Source: Exiguobacterium mexicanum (lineage in GTDB: Bacteria; Bacillota; Bacilli; Exiguobacteriales; Exiguobacteriaceae). From it: a stretch of DNA of 64,000 bases. Numbering within the stretch: the stretch's first letter is position 1; every line of letters starts with the position of its first letter. A program made the position numbers and the translations under genes. The notes under the pieces are model-generated. The model did no database searches, had not been told where the DNA came from, and saw only the letters and a list, made by a program, of their open reading frames with translations. Below, piece by piece: positions 52,597-62,289 of the stretch. The stretch lies in contig NZ_CP040676.1 of NCBI RefSeq assembly GCF_005960665.1, positions 1,126,501 through 1,190,500 on the forward strand, read 5' to 3'.

Positions 52597-52625
52597 AAAA
52601 AAGACACCGTCAAGGTGTCTTTTTT
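52597..52625 (+). terminator. terminator after yheH
   Basis: AAAAAAGACACC / GGTGTCTTTTTT hairpin. Confidence 0.9.
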
Positions 52626-52631
52626 CCATGG

Positions 52632-52662
52632 AAAAAGCCCGCCACTTCAAGGAAGGACGGGC
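52632..52662 (-). terminator. terminator of the Spo0E-like gene
   Basis: On the minus strand GCCCGTCC pairs with GGCGGGC and is followed by TTTTT. Confidence 0.75.
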
Positions 52663-52674
52663 CGTTTGGTTCGA

Positions 52675-52854
52675 TTAATTTATGTGGTCTGAAGCGTGTA
52701 TGGCTAGGACGTGACGTGTAATCAGCTTGTCCAATTCTTGGCTGACATGAATCACTTCTGGAGACGTCCAACTGTGCTGCGAGGCGATTTCATACAGTTC
52801 ATCGCGTTTCTGTTCAATGGCATAATGTAAGTTTTCAGCTGTGATGACCGCCAC
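52675..52854 (-). CDS. Spo0E-like aspartyl-phosphate phosphatase
   Basis: A 59-residue helical hairpin. HYAIEQKRDELYEIASQH forms the first helix and VIHVSQELDKLITRH the second, with the SxELD signature of Spo0E/YnzD proteins that dephosphorylate Spo0A. GTG 52854 with GGGGGAAA upstream is chosen over the 17-codon longer frame. In a non-sporulating genus its target could be Spo0A in a non-spore role or another response regulator. Confidence 0.85.
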   Translation of the reverse strand: MAVITAENLHYAIEQKRDELYEIASQHSWTSPEVIHVSQELDKLITRHVLAIHASDHIN

Positions 52855-53046
52855 GGTGTTTCCCCCATCGTTGTAAGATCGATACTGACTAATAAGAATA
52901 TCCAAATCTTAGCATCTAACACTACCGTTTACAAGTTTCATTTCCATTTCAAAGATTACAAATTCAATCATGTAAGGTGCTCGGAAAAAGATGCGAGCAT
53001 TTTGAAAAGGTTTTCGCTATAATGGGGCTGAAAGGTGGAAGATCGC

Positions 53047-53745
53047 ATGGAAGTCACACTTTGGCTCGCATTTGGGGCGGGCGTCTTATCATTTTTATCG
53101 CCGTGCACGCTACCGTTGTATCCAGTCTTTTTATCGTATATCACTGGGGTCTCAGTCTCTGATTTAAAGAGCGAGGGACTGCGACAACGCACGGCCTGGT
53201 TTCACACGTTCTCATTCTTGATTGGTTTCTCGATCGTCTTCCTCGTGCTCGGTCTGTCGACCTCGCTCATTGCCGACGTATTCATTCAATATAAGGATAG
53301 TTTGCGCATGTTCGGTGCCATCCTCATCTTCGTATTCGGCGTCTTTTTGGCGGGACTTTGGCAACCTAGTTTCATGATGCGCGAGAAAAAGCTCGCTTTA
53401 GGGGAGCGTAAAAGCGGCTACTTTGGAACGGCATTGATTGGAATTGGATTCGCGGCGGGATGGACCCCGTGTACCGGACCGATTCTTGCCGGTGTCATCG
53501 CGCTCGCGGCCTCGAACCCGAGTCAAGGGATGGGCTATATGTTGGCGTACGTCATCGGCTTCGCCATCCCATTCCTCATCATGGCGAGATTTGTCGGGAA
53601 AATCAAATACTTGGCGCGCAACAGTGCCAAGGTGGCAAAATTCGGAGGTTATTTGATGATGGCCTTCGGCGTCGTATTATATTTTGATGGCATGAATCGC
53701 TTCGCTGCTTGGATGAGCGAATTAGTAGGATTCACCGGATTTTAA
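53047..53745 (+). CDS. ccdA: cytochrome c biogenesis protein CcdA
   Basis: A 232-residue polytopic membrane thiol-redox carrier of the DsbD family. It moves electrons from cytosolic thioredoxin to ResA outside the membrane. The two redox cysteines are in FLSPCTLPLYP and GWTPCTGPIL; six helices. AAAGGTGG precedes ATG 53047. It completes the system II pathway encoded by resABC at 14-17.6 kb. Confidence 0.95.
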   Translation: MEVTLWLAFGAGVLSFLSPCTLPLYPVFLSYITGVSVSDLKSEGLRQRTAWFHTFSFLIGFSIVFLVLGLSTSLIADVFIQYKDSLRMFGAILIFVFGVFLAGLWQPSFMMREKKLALGERKSGYFGTALIGIGFAAGWTPCTGPILAGVIALAASNPSQGMGYMLAYVIGFAIPFLIMARFVGKIKYLARNSAKVAKFGGYLMMAFGVVLYFDGMNRFAAWMSELVGFTGF

Positions 53746-53759
53746 AAGGGGTTGACCGA

Positions 53760-54218
53760 ATGTCGATATTTTGGGGATCGACCCTCGTCGCACTAATGAT
53801 GGGCCTGATTGCGAGCTTCGTTCGCGTCAAAGCATCAGCACGTCCGACGAATGCTAAAAAGATCTTGATTCCGCCCTTGGCGATGTCGACCGGGATGTTG
53901 CAATTTCTCGTCCCGGCGTTTCGATTGACTTGGCTCGAGGTCGGAGAAGCTTTAATCGTCGGATTGATTTTCAGCGTATTTCTCATCAAGACATCGAACT
54001 TCGAGAAACGTGATGGTGAGGTGTACTTATCCCGCTCGAAAGCGTTCTTTATCGTCGTCTTCGTCTTATTGGCGATTCGGACGGTCATGAAGGCGTTTCT
54101 CGGAGACGAAGTCAATATTTTCGCGACGGGCGGACTGTTCTATTTGATTGCCTGGGGCATGATCGTCCCATGGCGCATCGCCATGTACCAAAAATATAAA
54201 CAAATCGCTTCAACATGA
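53760..54218 (+). CDS. ccdC: CcdC family membrane protein
   Basis: A 152-residue protein with four or five hydrophobic helices, homologous to B. subtilis CcdC (YneJ): RVKASARPTNAKKILIPPLA and SFEKRDGEVY-like cytosolic loop (SNFEKRDGEVYLSRSKAF). Associated with cytochrome c biogenesis genes but not essential in Bacillus. AAAAGGGG precedes ATG 53760, 15 bases after ccdA. The ccdB response-regulator gene found between them in B. subtilis is absent. Confidence 0.9.
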   Translation: MSIFWGSTLVALMMGLIASFVRVKASARPTNAKKILIPPLAMSTGMLQFLVPAFRLTWLEVGEALIVGLIFSVFLIKTSNFEKRDGEVYLSRSKAFFIVVFVLLAIRTVMKAFLGDEVNIFATGGLFYLIAWGMIVPWRIAMYQKYKQIAST

Positions 54219-54248
54219 ACGGCGTCCCTCGCGAGGGACGCCGTTTTG
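54219..54248. terminator. bidirectional terminator, perfect 26-bp palindrome
   Basis: ACGGCGTCCCTCG is followed directly by its complement (54219-54244), then TTTT. Serves ccdC and the convergent symporter gene. Confidence 0.85.
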
Positions 54249-54252
54249 TCGA

Positions 54253-55815
54253 TTATGAAGATTTTTTCGTCATGGCAGCTTCCGTCTCGGCATCGATCCC
54301 GGTGTTCGCTTTGACGAGGATGCGTTCGAAGTTTCCGGCGACTTCGTCCGACTTCGTCACGTACGTCCCGACGATGGCGGCCAGGAAGCCGAGCGGGATC
54401 GAGACGATTCCCGGGTTCGTGAGCGGGAATAACGCCTCACCGATAAAGATTGCCGAGCCATCCGGTGCCCACACGTTCGGGCTGATGGCGACGAGGAAAA
54501 GCGACGAGAATAATCCGACGACCATGCCGAACACGGCTCCGTCCGTATTGAACCGTCTCCAATAAATCGTGAACAAAATGACCGGCAAGTTCGCGCTGGC
54601 AGCGACAGCGAATGCGAGAGAGACGAGAAATGCGACGTTCATCGATTGGGCGAAGAAGGCGAGTCCCATCGAGACGAGTGCGACCGCGATTGAAGCGATC
54701 CGGGCCGCTGTGACTTGTTCTTTTTCGGTCGCTTCGCCCTTCCGGATGAAATGACCATAAAAGTCGTGGGCGAACGCCGAGGCCGCCGATAAGACGAGTC
54801 CTGCGACGACGGCAAGAATCGTGGCGAAGGCGATGGCGGCCACGAAAGCGAACAATAAGTCACCGCCGAGCACTTGGGCGAGGAGAGGCGCGGCCATGTT
54901 CCCGGCCGGGTTGGCGGCGACGATGGCGTCCGATCCGACGAACGCGGCGGCCCCAAATCCGAGGAAGATCGTCAGTATGTAGAACGCACCGATGACCCAT
55001 GTCGCATAGACGACGGATTGTCGTGCCGTCGGTGCATCCTTGACCGTGAAGAAGCGGATGAGAATGTGCGGTAGACCGGCCGTCCCAAGGACGAGTGCCA
55101 AATTGAGTGAAATCGTATCGAGCGGGAGCTTGAACTTGTTGCCAGGGTTCAAGAAGCTCTCCCCGAGCGGTGTCGCCTTACTGACCTCGGAAAACATGGT
55201 GAAGACGGAGAAGTCAAAGCGGGCGAACACGAGGAATGAAATGATGGCGGTCCCGATCATCAACAAGACGGCTTTTGTGATCTGTACCCATGATGTCGCG
55301 GTCATCCCCCCGAAAACGACATAGACGGTCATTAAGATTCCGACGACGATGACGCTCGTCGTGTAGGGGATGCCGAGCAAGAGCTCGATGAGTGCCCCGG
55401 CGCCGACGAGTTGGGCGATCATATAAAAGATGGAGATGACGATAGCATTCATGGCGGCAACCCCTCGCACGCGCGGCTTGTTGAAGCGTGCCGCAATCAT
55501 ATCGGCCATCGTATACTTTCCAAGGTTACGGAGCGGCTCGGCGACCAAATATAGGACGACGAGGTAGGCAACGAGGAAACCAATCGAGTAAAAGAACCCA
55601 TCGAACCCGGCGAGGGCAATCATCCCGGCAATCCCGAGGAATGAAGCGGCCGACATATAATCACCGGCGATGGCCAGACCATTTTGGAATCCGGTCAAAC
55701 CACCGTCGGCCGTATAAAAGTCGCTTGCGGTCTTTGTCTTTTGGGCGGCGAAAAATGTGATGACGAGCGTGAGTCCAACAATCGCGACGAATAGAAGAAT
55801 AGCTGTCCAGTTCAT
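54253..55815 (-). CDS. sodium:solute symporter, cation/acetate (ActP/YwcA) type
   Basis: A 520-residue SSS-family transporter with about 13 membrane helices. Family blocks: TASDFYTADGGLTGFQNGLA, GDYMSAASFLGIAGMIA, AEPLRNLGKYTMADMIAARF, and AGLPHILIRFFTVKD. The DUF485 gene just upstream overlaps it by four bases, the usual pairing with acetate/monocarboxylate symporters (yjcH-actP, ywcB-ywcA). AGGAGGAGGG precedes ATG 55815. Possibly catabolite-controlled through a cre-like site upstream. Confidence 0.92.
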   Translation of the reverse strand: MNWTAILLFVAIVGLTLVITFFAAQKTKTASDFYTADGGLTGFQNGLAIAGDYMSAASFLGIAGMIALAGFDGFFYSIGFLVAYLVVLYLVAEPLRNLGKYTMADMIAARFNKPRVRGVAAMNAIVISIFYMIAQLVGAGALIELLLGIPYTTSVIVVGILMTVYVVFGGMTATSWVQITKAVLLMIGTAIISFLVFARFDFSVFTMFSEVSKATPLGESFLNPGNKFKLPLDTISLNLALVLGTAGLPHILIRFFTVKDAPTARQSVVYATWVIGAFYILTIFLGFGAAAFVGSDAIVAANPAGNMAAPLLAQVLGGDLLFAFVAAIAFATILAVVAGLVLSAASAFAHDFYGHFIRKGEATEKEQVTAARIASIAVALVSMGLAFFAQSMNVAFLVSLAFAVAASANLPVILFTIYWRRFNTDGAVFGMVVGLFSSLFLVAISPNVWAPDGSAIFIGEALFPLTNPGIVSIPLGFLAAIVGTYVTKSDEVAGNFERILVKANTGIDAETEAAMTKKSS

Positions 55816-56144
55816 CGTCCCTCCTCCTCTTGTTTGATGGCTGCGACGAGCTCGTCGAAGCGGCGGGCCCGGCGGCTATACATGACACAAAACGTCCAGG
55901 TCATGAAGAATTGAGCGAAGGCGAGCACCCAGGCCCAAGTGATCTCACCGGCGACAGCGATGTTCAAGAACGTGAAGTAGCTCGTGGAGATTGGTAACGT
56001 AAAATAAAAGATGAGTGAGAAGATGATGGATGGAACAATGAACCGGTTCTTTTCTTGCATCAACTTGTGGAATGAAGGGCTCTCGACGATTGTTTCGGCG
56101 GAGCGAGTGCTGTCAGTTCGCGTGACGTGCGTGACATCATGCAT
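55812..56144 (-). CDS. DUF485 membrane protein
   Basis: A 110-residue protein with two membrane helices (about 32-52 and 64-88); SPSFHKLMQEKNRFIVPSII and FAQFFMTWTFCVMYSRRARRF are typical of DUF485, small partners of SSS symporters. AAAAGGAGG precedes ATG 56144, and the stop overlaps the symporter start as ATGA. It may help assembly or act as a regulatory subunit. Confidence 0.9.
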   Translation of the reverse strand: MHDVTHVTRTDSTRSAETIVESPSFHKLMQEKNRFIVPSIIFSLIFYFTLPISTSYFTFLNIAVAGEITWAWVLAFAQFFMTWTFCVMYSRRARRFDELVAAIKQEEEGR

Positions 56145-56399
56145 CGGAAAACCTCCTTTTGGAATCAAGATACGTACATTATAGAAATGTAAATAAAGGA
56201 AAAGCTATCCATTTTTATTGCTAAAACCCATGCATGTTATACTAATATTGGTCATACCACTTTATTGTAATCGTTTTTAATATTGTCTATATTATGAACG
56301 GTATTTAAGAATAATTAATCCGTCCAAAAAAGGTACTTTGGACTTAGTATTCGTATGGCACAATTTCCGTTTCGTATAACTTAGTTGAACTGGTGAAGA
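56145..56399. promoter_or_regulatory. AT-rich promoter region of the DUF485-symporter operon with a cre-like site
   Basis: No gene seen. The cre-like sequence TGTAATCGTTTTTA at 56266-56279 has one mismatch to TGWAANCGNTNWCA. On the minus strand TATAAC near 56246 could be a -10, placing the cre just upstream of the -35 region. Confidence 0.45.
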
Positions 56400-56433
56400 C
56401 AAAAAAAGATGCCAAGCCCAAGGCCGGCATCTC
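56400..56433 (-). terminator. terminator of the DUF2621 gene
   Basis: Minus-strand AGATGCC / GGCATCT stem followed by seven T. Confidence 0.85.
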
Positions 56434-56439
56434 GTTTCA

Positions 56440-56871
56440 TCATTGTTGGAAATAATGTTGATACATTTTCCAGTCGATTTGTTCTTCTTCAAGCGCCTTT
56501 TTTAAAAATTTATGGTCCCGTTTCGGTGTCGCGGCGATATAGCCTTTGACGACGAGCTCAGTCGTCATTTCACGGGCCCGCGTCTCGAGAGCGAACTGTC
56601 CGATTTTGCCCGCAATCTTTCGGATGGCGACGTCGCGGAACAGCTCCGGTACCGGTGTGACGAGACGATCAAGCAATGTACGCGTCTCCGGTGTCCATAA
56701 GTGGCGTGTCTTGTCGATGTAATCATCCTCGATGTCGAGGAGTGAGCGCCCGTCTTCTTTCGGCATTCGTTTTAAAAATTTGCGGAACATGAAGTAGCCG
56801 CCGATCGACATCAACCCGATCATCACGAATCCCCAGAAGACAATGAAATACATCACCAAGTTTTCTGGCAT
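56440..56871 (-). CDS. yneK: DUF2621 membrane protein YneK
   Basis: A 143-residue protein: one N-terminal membrane helix (about 5-28), then a cytosolic part with YFMFRKFLKRMPKEDGRS, YIDKTRHLW and a C-terminal VVKGYIAATPKRDHKFLKKA that resembles a small PCP_red-like helical fold. Matches the DUF2621 family, next to ccdC in B. subtilis. The minus-strand orientation and the symporter between are specific to this genome. Function unknown. Confidence 0.85.
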   Translation of the reverse strand: MPENLVMYFIVFWGFVMIGLMSIGGYFMFRKFLKRMPKEDGRSLLDIEDDYIDKTRHLWTPETRTLLDRLVTPVPELFRDVAIRKIAGKIGQFALETRAREMTTELVVKGYIAATPKRDHKFLKKALEEEQIDWKMYQHYFQQ

Positions 56872-57064
56872 CGTCTTTCCCCCGTTCTGTCATTTCACGA
56901 TCATTCAAGCTAAGTATACAAAAAAGGGGCGCGATACAAAAGCTACAGCTATCCGTTCCTTACTATAAAGATGGACGAAACGCGCGGGCTTCGTTAGAAT
57001 AGATAGCGTTGCAATGAGCAAGAGCCAGTGTAAATCGTAATGTTCAGAAAGGAAAGAGCCATAC

Positions 57065-58660
57065 ATGAACCAATTAAAACAAGAAGTTGAGAAGCGGCGT
57101 ATTTTCGGCATCATCTCGCACCCGGATGCCGGTAAGACGACGCTCACCGAGAAATTGCTCCTTCACGGGGGAGCCATCCGTGAAGCGGGGACGGTCAAAG
57201 CCCGTAAAAACTCTAAACACGCCAAATCTGACTGGATGGAGATCGAGAAACAACGTGGAATTTCGGTCACGTCATCGGTCATGCAGTTCGTCTATCAAGA
57301 CAAGGTCGTTTCGATCATGGACACACCAGGACACAACGATTTCGGGGAAGATACGTATCGCGTCTTGACTTCGGTCGACAGTGCCGTCATGGTCATCGAT
57401 GCGGCCAAAGGGATCGAGACGCAGACGAAGAAATTGTTCCAAGTCTGTCGGATGCGCGGGATTCCGATTTTCACGTTCATGAACAAGCTTGACCGACAAG
57501 CGAAAGATCCGCTCGAGCTCATGGAAGAACTTGAAGAAGTGCTCGGCATGCCTTCGGTCGCCGTGACTTGGCCGATCGGGAGCGGAATGCAGTTCGAAGG
57601 GGTATACGATCGCTTAAAAAACGAAGTTCACTTGTTCCGTGGTGACAAAGGGACGCTCACGTTGAACGAAGATGGGGTCAATGATCCAATCCTCGCCGAT
57701 CACTTGACGGAAGAGAACTTGACGAACCTTCGAGATGAAATCGATCTTCTCGACGGTGCCGGCAATGAAATCGACGTCGATGCGATCCAGCACGGGAAAT
57801 TGACGCCGGTCTTCTTCGGGACGGCGCTCGTCGACTTCGGGGTGACGTCATTCTTGAATCACTACCTTGATATGTCACCGGCGCCTGAGGCACGTAAGTC
57901 GAACGTCGGTCCAATCGACCCGACGTCAGAGGACTTCAGCGGCTTCGTCTTCAAGATTCAAGCGAACATGAACCCGGCCCACCGCGACCGCATCGCTTTC
58001 GTTCGCATCTGTTCGGGCGTCTTTGAGCGCGGCATGGATGTCACGCTCACACGGACGGGCAAAAAGATCAAGTTGAGCCAGTCGACACAGCTCATGGCTA
58101 ACGACCGGGAGACGGTCGACAAGGCGTTCGCTGGAGACGTGATCGGGATTTACGATTCGGGAACGTATCAAATCGGTGATACGATCACGACATCGAAACA
58201 AAAAATCGCGTTCGAGGCGTTGCCGACGTTCCCACCAGAACTCTTTATGCGCGTCTCGCCGGTCAACTCGCTCAAGTCGAAACATTTCCACAAAGGTGTC
58301 GAGCAGCTCGCCCAAGAAGGAGCGATCCAAGTGTACCGTAACGAGTATAACGAGATTTATCTCGGTGCGGTCGGTCAACTCCAATTCGAAGTGTTCGAGT
58401 ATCGCTTGAACAATGAGTACGGCGTCGACATCCGCATGGAGCCGGTCTCATACAGCGTCGCCCGTTGGGTGAAGGACAAGGAATTAAAGGCGCTCAAGCC
58501 GTTCCAGGACTCACGCAACATGCTCGTGACAGACCGCTGGGAGCGTCCCGTGTTCTTGTTCGCCAACGAGTTCACGTTCGACCGCTTCAAAGAACGCTAT
58601 GAAGACGAGCTCACGCTCGTCGACGCCCTCGACGTCAACGTCGAGATCGGCGCAGAATAA
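57065..58660 (+). CDS. prfC: peptide chain release factor 3
   Basis: A 531-residue translational GTPase that recycles RF1/RF2 from the ribosome after termination. G1 [16 protein letters not shown]2/switch region [13 protein letters not shown]3 [16 protein letters not shown]4 FMNKLDRQ, then domain 2 and an RF3-specific C-terminal domain ([20 protein letters not shown]). AAAGGAAAGAG precedes ATG 57065. Single gene with its own terminator. Confidence 0.95.
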   Translation: MNQLKQEVEKRRIFGIISHPDAGKTTLTEKLLLHGGAIREAGTVKARKNSKHAKSDWMEIEKQRGISVTSSVMQFVYQDKVVSIMDTPGHNDFGEDTYRVLTSVDSAVMVIDAAKGIETQTKKLFQVCRMRGIPIFTFMNKLDRQAKDPLELMEELEEVLGMPSVAVTWPIGSGMQFEGVYDRLKNEVHLFRGDKGTLTLNEDGVNDPILADHLTEENLTNLRDEIDLLDGAGNEIDVDAIQHGKLTPVFFGTALVDFGVTSFLNHYLDMSPAPEARKSNVGPIDPTSEDFSGFVFKIQANMNPAHRDRIAFVRICSGVFERGMDVTLTRTGKKIKLSQSTQLMANDRETVDKAFAGDVIGIYDSGTYQIGDTITTSKQKIAFEALPTFPPELFMRVSPVNSLKSKHFHKGVEQLAQEGAIQVYRNEYNEIYLGAVGQLQFEVFEYRLNNEYGVDIRMEPVSYSVARWVKDKELKALKPFQDSRNMLVTDRWERPVFLFANEFTFDRFKERYEDELTLVDALDVNVEIGAE

Positions 58661-58665
58661 TAGAT

Positions 58666-58696
58666 GGACGGCTCTTCATAGGGCCGTCCTTTTTTG
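58666..58696 (+). terminator. terminator after prfC
   Basis: GGACGGCTC / GGGCCGTCC stem and six T. Confidence 0.88.
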
Positions 58697-58719
58697 TTTC
58701 AGAGACTTGGTTGATTTTG

Positions 58720-58734
58720 ATAAGTTTTACTTAT
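58720..58734. promoter_or_regulatory. CcpC-type dyad upstream of acnA
   Basis: ATAA-GTTTTAC-TTAT, exact ATAA-N7-TTAT. Its centre (58727) is about 66 bases before the predicted transcription start, the place known for the B. subtilis citB dyad. Confidence 0.72.
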
Positions 58735-58743
58735 GACTAATTT

Positions 58744-58767
58744 GTGACGGAATGTATTTTACGTCAC
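58744..58767. promoter_or_regulatory. second inverted repeat overlapping the acnA -35
   Basis: GTGACG-N12-CGTCAC with perfect 6-base arms; the right arm overlaps the -35. Possible operator of another regulator. Confidence 0.45.
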
Positions 58768-58786
58768 GCTATAGTTGTATTATGAT
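58758..58786 (+). promoter_or_regulatory. predicted acnA promoter
   Basis: TTTACG (58758-58763), 17-base spacer, TATGAT (58781-58786). Confidence 0.65.
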
Positions 58787-58853
58787 AAACATGTGATAAG
58801 TAAGCGATTACGGCACATGCCGAAGTCGCCGCTTTCAAAAAGGGGGATATCGT

Positions 58854-61568
58854 ATGGAACAGACGAACGTATTAGACGCTTTCAAATCTCGGACGCAGTT
58901 CGAGGTCAATGGCAAAGCGTACGATTATTACCGGCTCAAAAAGCTTGAAGAAGAAGGGGTGACGGAACTTAGTCGACTTCCGTACTCGATTCGTGTGTTG
59001 CTCGAATCTGTACTTCGCCAGCAGGATGGCCGCGCCATCACGAAAGAACATGTCGAGAACTTGGCTAAATGGGGTACTGCCGAAGTCTCGAAAGACATCG
59101 ATGTTCCGTTCAAACCGGCTCGCGTCGTCCTTCAGGACTTCACGGGTGTACCGACGGTCGTTGACCTCGCTTCACTTCGTAAAGCGATGGCCGACCTCGG
59201 CGGAGACCCGAACAAGATTAACCCGGAAATCCCGGTTGACCTCGTCGTCGACCACTCGGTCCAAGTCGATGCGTACGGTTTCGCCGGCGCACTCATGAAA
59301 AACATGGACATCGAGTTCGAGCGTAACGAAGAGCGCTACAAGTTCTTACGTTGGGCCCAGACGGCATTCGACAACTATCGTGCCGTCCCGCCAGCAACAG
59401 GGATCGTCCACCAAGTCAACTTGGAATACTTGGCTTCGGTCGTGCTCGAAAAGAATGATGGAACGGGCAATGTCGCCTATCCAGACTCGCTCGTCGGAAC
59501 GGACTCGCACACGACGATGATCAACGGACTCGGTGTCCTCGGCTGGGGTGTCGGTGGAATCGAAGCCGAAGCGAGCATGCTCGGACAACCGTCTTACTTC
59601 CCGGTACCAGACGTCGTCGGCGTCAAAATCATCGGTGAAGTCAACCCGGGTGTCACAGCGACAGACGTCGCGCTCGTCGTCACAGAGATGCTCCGTAACG
59701 AGAAAGTCGTCGGCAAGTTCGTCGAGTTCTTCGGTCCATCGCTTCATACGATGCCGCTCTCAGACCGCGCTACGATTGCCAACATGGCGCCTGAATATGG
59801 TGCGACGTGTGGCTTCTTCCCAGTCGATACAGAGACGCTCAACTACATGCGCACGACAGGTCGCCCAGAAGAGTTGATTGACCTCGTCGAAGCCTACTCA
59901 AAAGCGAACGACTTGTTCTACACGCCAGACCAAGCGGATCCGTCATTCACGAAGACACTCACGCTCGATTTGTCGAAAGTGGAACCGTCACTTGCTGGAC
60001 CGAAACGTCCACAAGACCGCATCAACTTATCAGACCTTCAGTCAGCGTTCGTCGACAGCGTGACGGCGCCAGCCGGACACAGCGGCTTTGGTCTTGAAAA
60101 AGCTGAGCTTGAGAAGACGGCAGTGGTCAACTATACAGATGGCGCTGTCGACATGCGCACGGGTGATGTGGCGATCGCAGCCATCACGAGCTGTACGAAC
60201 ACATCGAACCCATACGTCATGGTCGGCGCAGGTCTCGTCGCGAAGAAAGCCGTCGAACGCGGTCTCACGGTTCCTAAATTCGTGAAGACGTCGCTCGCAC
60301 CGGGCTCGAAAGTTGTTACCGACTACCTCGACAAAGCCGGTCTCACGCCATACCTTGACCAACTCGGTTTCAACACCGTCGGTTACGGCTGTACGACATG
60401 TATCGGTAACTCGGGTCCACTCGACCGCGAAGTCGAAGAAGCGATCACATCGAACGATTTGCTCGTCTCATCGGTCCTCTCGGGGAACCGTAACTTCGAA
60501 GGCCGCGTCCACCCGCTCGTCAAAGCGAACTTCTTGGCGTCACCGCCACTCGTCGTCGCATACGCGCTCGCCGGGTCGGTCAACTTCGATATCATGAACG
60601 AGTCGTTCGGAACGGACAAAGATGGCAATGAAGTCTTCTTCAAAGACATCTGGCCATCAAATGATGAAATCAAGATGGTCGTTCAAGACGTCGTCTCACC
60701 GGAAGCGTTCCGTAAAGAGTACGACACGGTGTTCACAGGGAACGAGCGTTGGAACGCCCTCGACGTGCCAGAAGGCAACTTGTATGACTTCTCGGACGAT
60801 TCAACGTATATCCAAAACCCGCCATTCTTCGAAAACCTCGAGCCGGAAGCGGGCGTCGTCCATGCGTTGAACGGACTCCGCGTCATCGGGAAGTTTGCTG
60901 ATTCGGTCACGACCGACCACATCTCACCAGCCGGAGCATTCTCGAAAACAACACCAGCTGGCCAATACCTTCAATCAAAAGGTGTTGCACCGCTCGACTT
61001 CAACTCGTACGGCTCACGCCGCGGAAACCACGAAGTCATGATGCGCGGTACGTTTGCGAACATCCGTATTCGTAACCAAGTCGCACCAGGCACTGAAGGC
61101 GGCTTCACGACGTACTGGCCGACTGGCGAAATCATGCCTATGTATGATGCGGCCATGAAGTACAAAGAGCAGGGCACAGGCCTCGTCGTCTTCGCTGGGA
61201 ACGACTACGGAATGGGCTCGTCACGTGACTGGGCAGCCAAAGGAACGAACTTGCTCGGCATTCGTGCCGTCATCGCGCAAAGCTTCGAACGGATTCACCG
61301 CTCGAACCTCGTCATGATGGGCGTCTTGCCACTCCAGTTCATGGACGGGGAGTCGGCCGACTCACTCGGACTCACAGGTGAAGAGGCGATCGACATCCAA
61401 GTCGACGAATCGGTTCGCCCACGTGATATCCTGAACGTCAAAGCGACTCATGAGAACGGTACGGTGACCGAGTTCCAAGTCGTCGCCCGCTTCGATTCTG
61501 AAGTCGAAATCGATTACTACCGTCACGGTGGAATCTTGCAGATGGTCCTCCGTAACAAATTGAAGTAA
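58854..61568 (+). CDS. acnA: aconitate hydratase AcnA
   Basis: A 904-residue [4Fe-4S] enzyme turning citrate to isocitrate in the TCA cycle, able to bind RNA when the cluster is lost. Cluster cysteines are in TSCTNTSNP and [33 protein letters not shown] and [16 protein letters not shown] (swivel domain active site) are intact. AAAGGGGG precedes ATG 58854. Upstream sites suggest citrate-responsive CcpC repression, as for citB. Confidence 0.97.
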   Translation: MEQTNVLDAFKSRTQFEVNGKAYDYYRLKKLEEEGVTELSRLPYSIRVLLESVLRQQDGRAITKEHVENLAKWGTAEVSKDIDVPFKPARVVLQDFTGVPTVVDLASLRKAMADLGGDPNKINPEIPVDLVVDHSVQVDAYGFAGALMKNMDIEFERNEERYKFLRWAQTAFDNYRAVPPATGIVHQVNLEYLASVVLEKNDGTGNVAYPDSLVGTDSHTTMINGLGVLGWGVGGIEAEASMLGQPSYFPVPDVVGVKIIGEVNPGVTATDVALVVTEMLRNEKVVGKFVEFFGPSLHTMPLSDRATIANMAPEYGATCGFFPVDTETLNYMRTTGRPEELIDLVEAYSKANDLFYTPDQADPSFTKTLTLDLSKVEPSLAGPKRPQDRINLSDLQSAFVDSVTAPAGHSGFGLEKAELEKTAVVNYTDGAVDMRTGDVAIAAITSCTNTSNPYVMVGAGLVAKKAVERGLTVPKFVKTSLAPGSKVVTDYLDKAGLTPYLDQLGFNTVGYGCTTCIGNSGPLDREVEEAITSNDLLVSSVLSGNRNFEGRVHPLVKANFLASPPLVVAYALAGSVNFDIMNESFGTDKDGNEVFFKDIWPSNDEIKMVVQDVVSPEAFRKEYDTVFTGNERWNALDVPEGNLYDFSDDSTYIQNPPFFENLEPEAGVVHALNGLRVIGKFADSVTTDHISPAGAFSKTTPAGQYLQSKGVAPLDFNSYGSRRGNHEVMMRGTFANIRIRNQVAPGTEGGFTTYWPTGEIMPMYDAAMKYKEQGTGLVVFAGNDYGMGSSRDWAAKGTNLLGIRAVIAQSFERIHRSNLVMMGVLPLQFMDGESADSLGLTGEEAIDIQVDESVRPRDILNVKATHENGTVTEFQVVARFDSEVEIDYYRHGGILQMVLRNKLK

Positions 61569-61575
61569 GCCAAAC

Positions 61576-61605
61576 ACCTTCCTTTGAAAAAAGGAAGGTT
61601 TTTTT
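61576..61605 (+). terminator. terminator after acnA
   Basis: CCTTCCTTT-GAAA-AAAGGAAGG followed by seven T. Confidence 0.92.
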
Positions 61606-61674
61606 AGTGAATGTGCGAATATAAGGTGAGACGGTGCACGATATCGGGAAGAGAATGGGGAGAGGGGGGAGTGT

Positions 61675-62163
61675 ATGGAGCGACAAACGAAATCAGGCAA
61701 AAACTGGTGGCAACGGCTGACGCAAAAAGAGGAAGTGACGGAACAGGAAGTCGACATCACGCTTCCTCAGTTGCGGGAGGCGATCCACGAATATGAGCAG
61801 ACGTTGCCGAAAGGCGTCAATCGGACGGTGCTCCTCGATGAAGCACAGGAAATCGATCTTGCGCGTTTGAAGAAACATTTACCCGGCAAACCGAGGCAGC
61901 GATTTTACATGTCCAAAGAGACGTTTCACATCGTTCCCGAAACTGAACGGGAAGTGGTCTATGAGATGGATCAAGTCCAGCGGGCGCTCGATTTATATTT
62001 CGAACAAGAAAAAAAATTACCGCTGCGAAAATTCCAACAGACGTTACAACTTGATTTGACACGATTACGTGAAGGCGGGTATTTAAAAGTGTTGCCGAAA
62101 CGGCCTTATTACGTCGTGGACGAGACATTGATCGTCTCGCTAGAACCGAAGCCGCAAGAGTGA
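61675..62163 (+). CDS. DUF3939-like protein of unknown function
   Basis: A 162-residue soluble protein with two similar halves: DITLPQLREAIHEYEQTLPK...FYMSKETFHIVPE and EMDQVQRALDLYFEQEKKLP...PYYVVDETLIVSLE, each a helix followed by a KHL or LRE segment and a beta pair. This internal duplication and wording recall the DUF3939 family of Bacillales, but I name it from memory only. ATG 61675 follows AGAGGGGGGA. Single gene with its own terminator; no functional clue from neighbours. Confidence 0.7.
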   Translation: MERQTKSGKNWWQRLTQKEEVTEQEVDITLPQLREAIHEYEQTLPKGVNRTVLLDEAQEIDLARLKKHLPGKPRQRFYMSKETFHIVPETEREVVYEMDQVQRALDLYFEQEKKLPLRKFQQTLQLDLTRLREGGYLKVLPKRPYYVVDETLIVSLEPKPQE

Positions 62164-62187
62164 CGAAACCGAATCGTCACTCTTTTT
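62156..62187 (+). terminator. terminator after the DUF3939-like gene
   Basis: AAGAGTGACGA / TCGTCACTCTT plus T-run; the stop codon is inside the left arm. Confidence 0.88.
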
Positions 62188-62289
62188 GTCAGCGGCGCGA
62201 TTACACGCCGAGGGGTTGAGTCGGGTTTATAAACTATGTTACGGTGGAAAACGTATATGAAAATAAGAAAATTGAATAGGAGTGAGATT

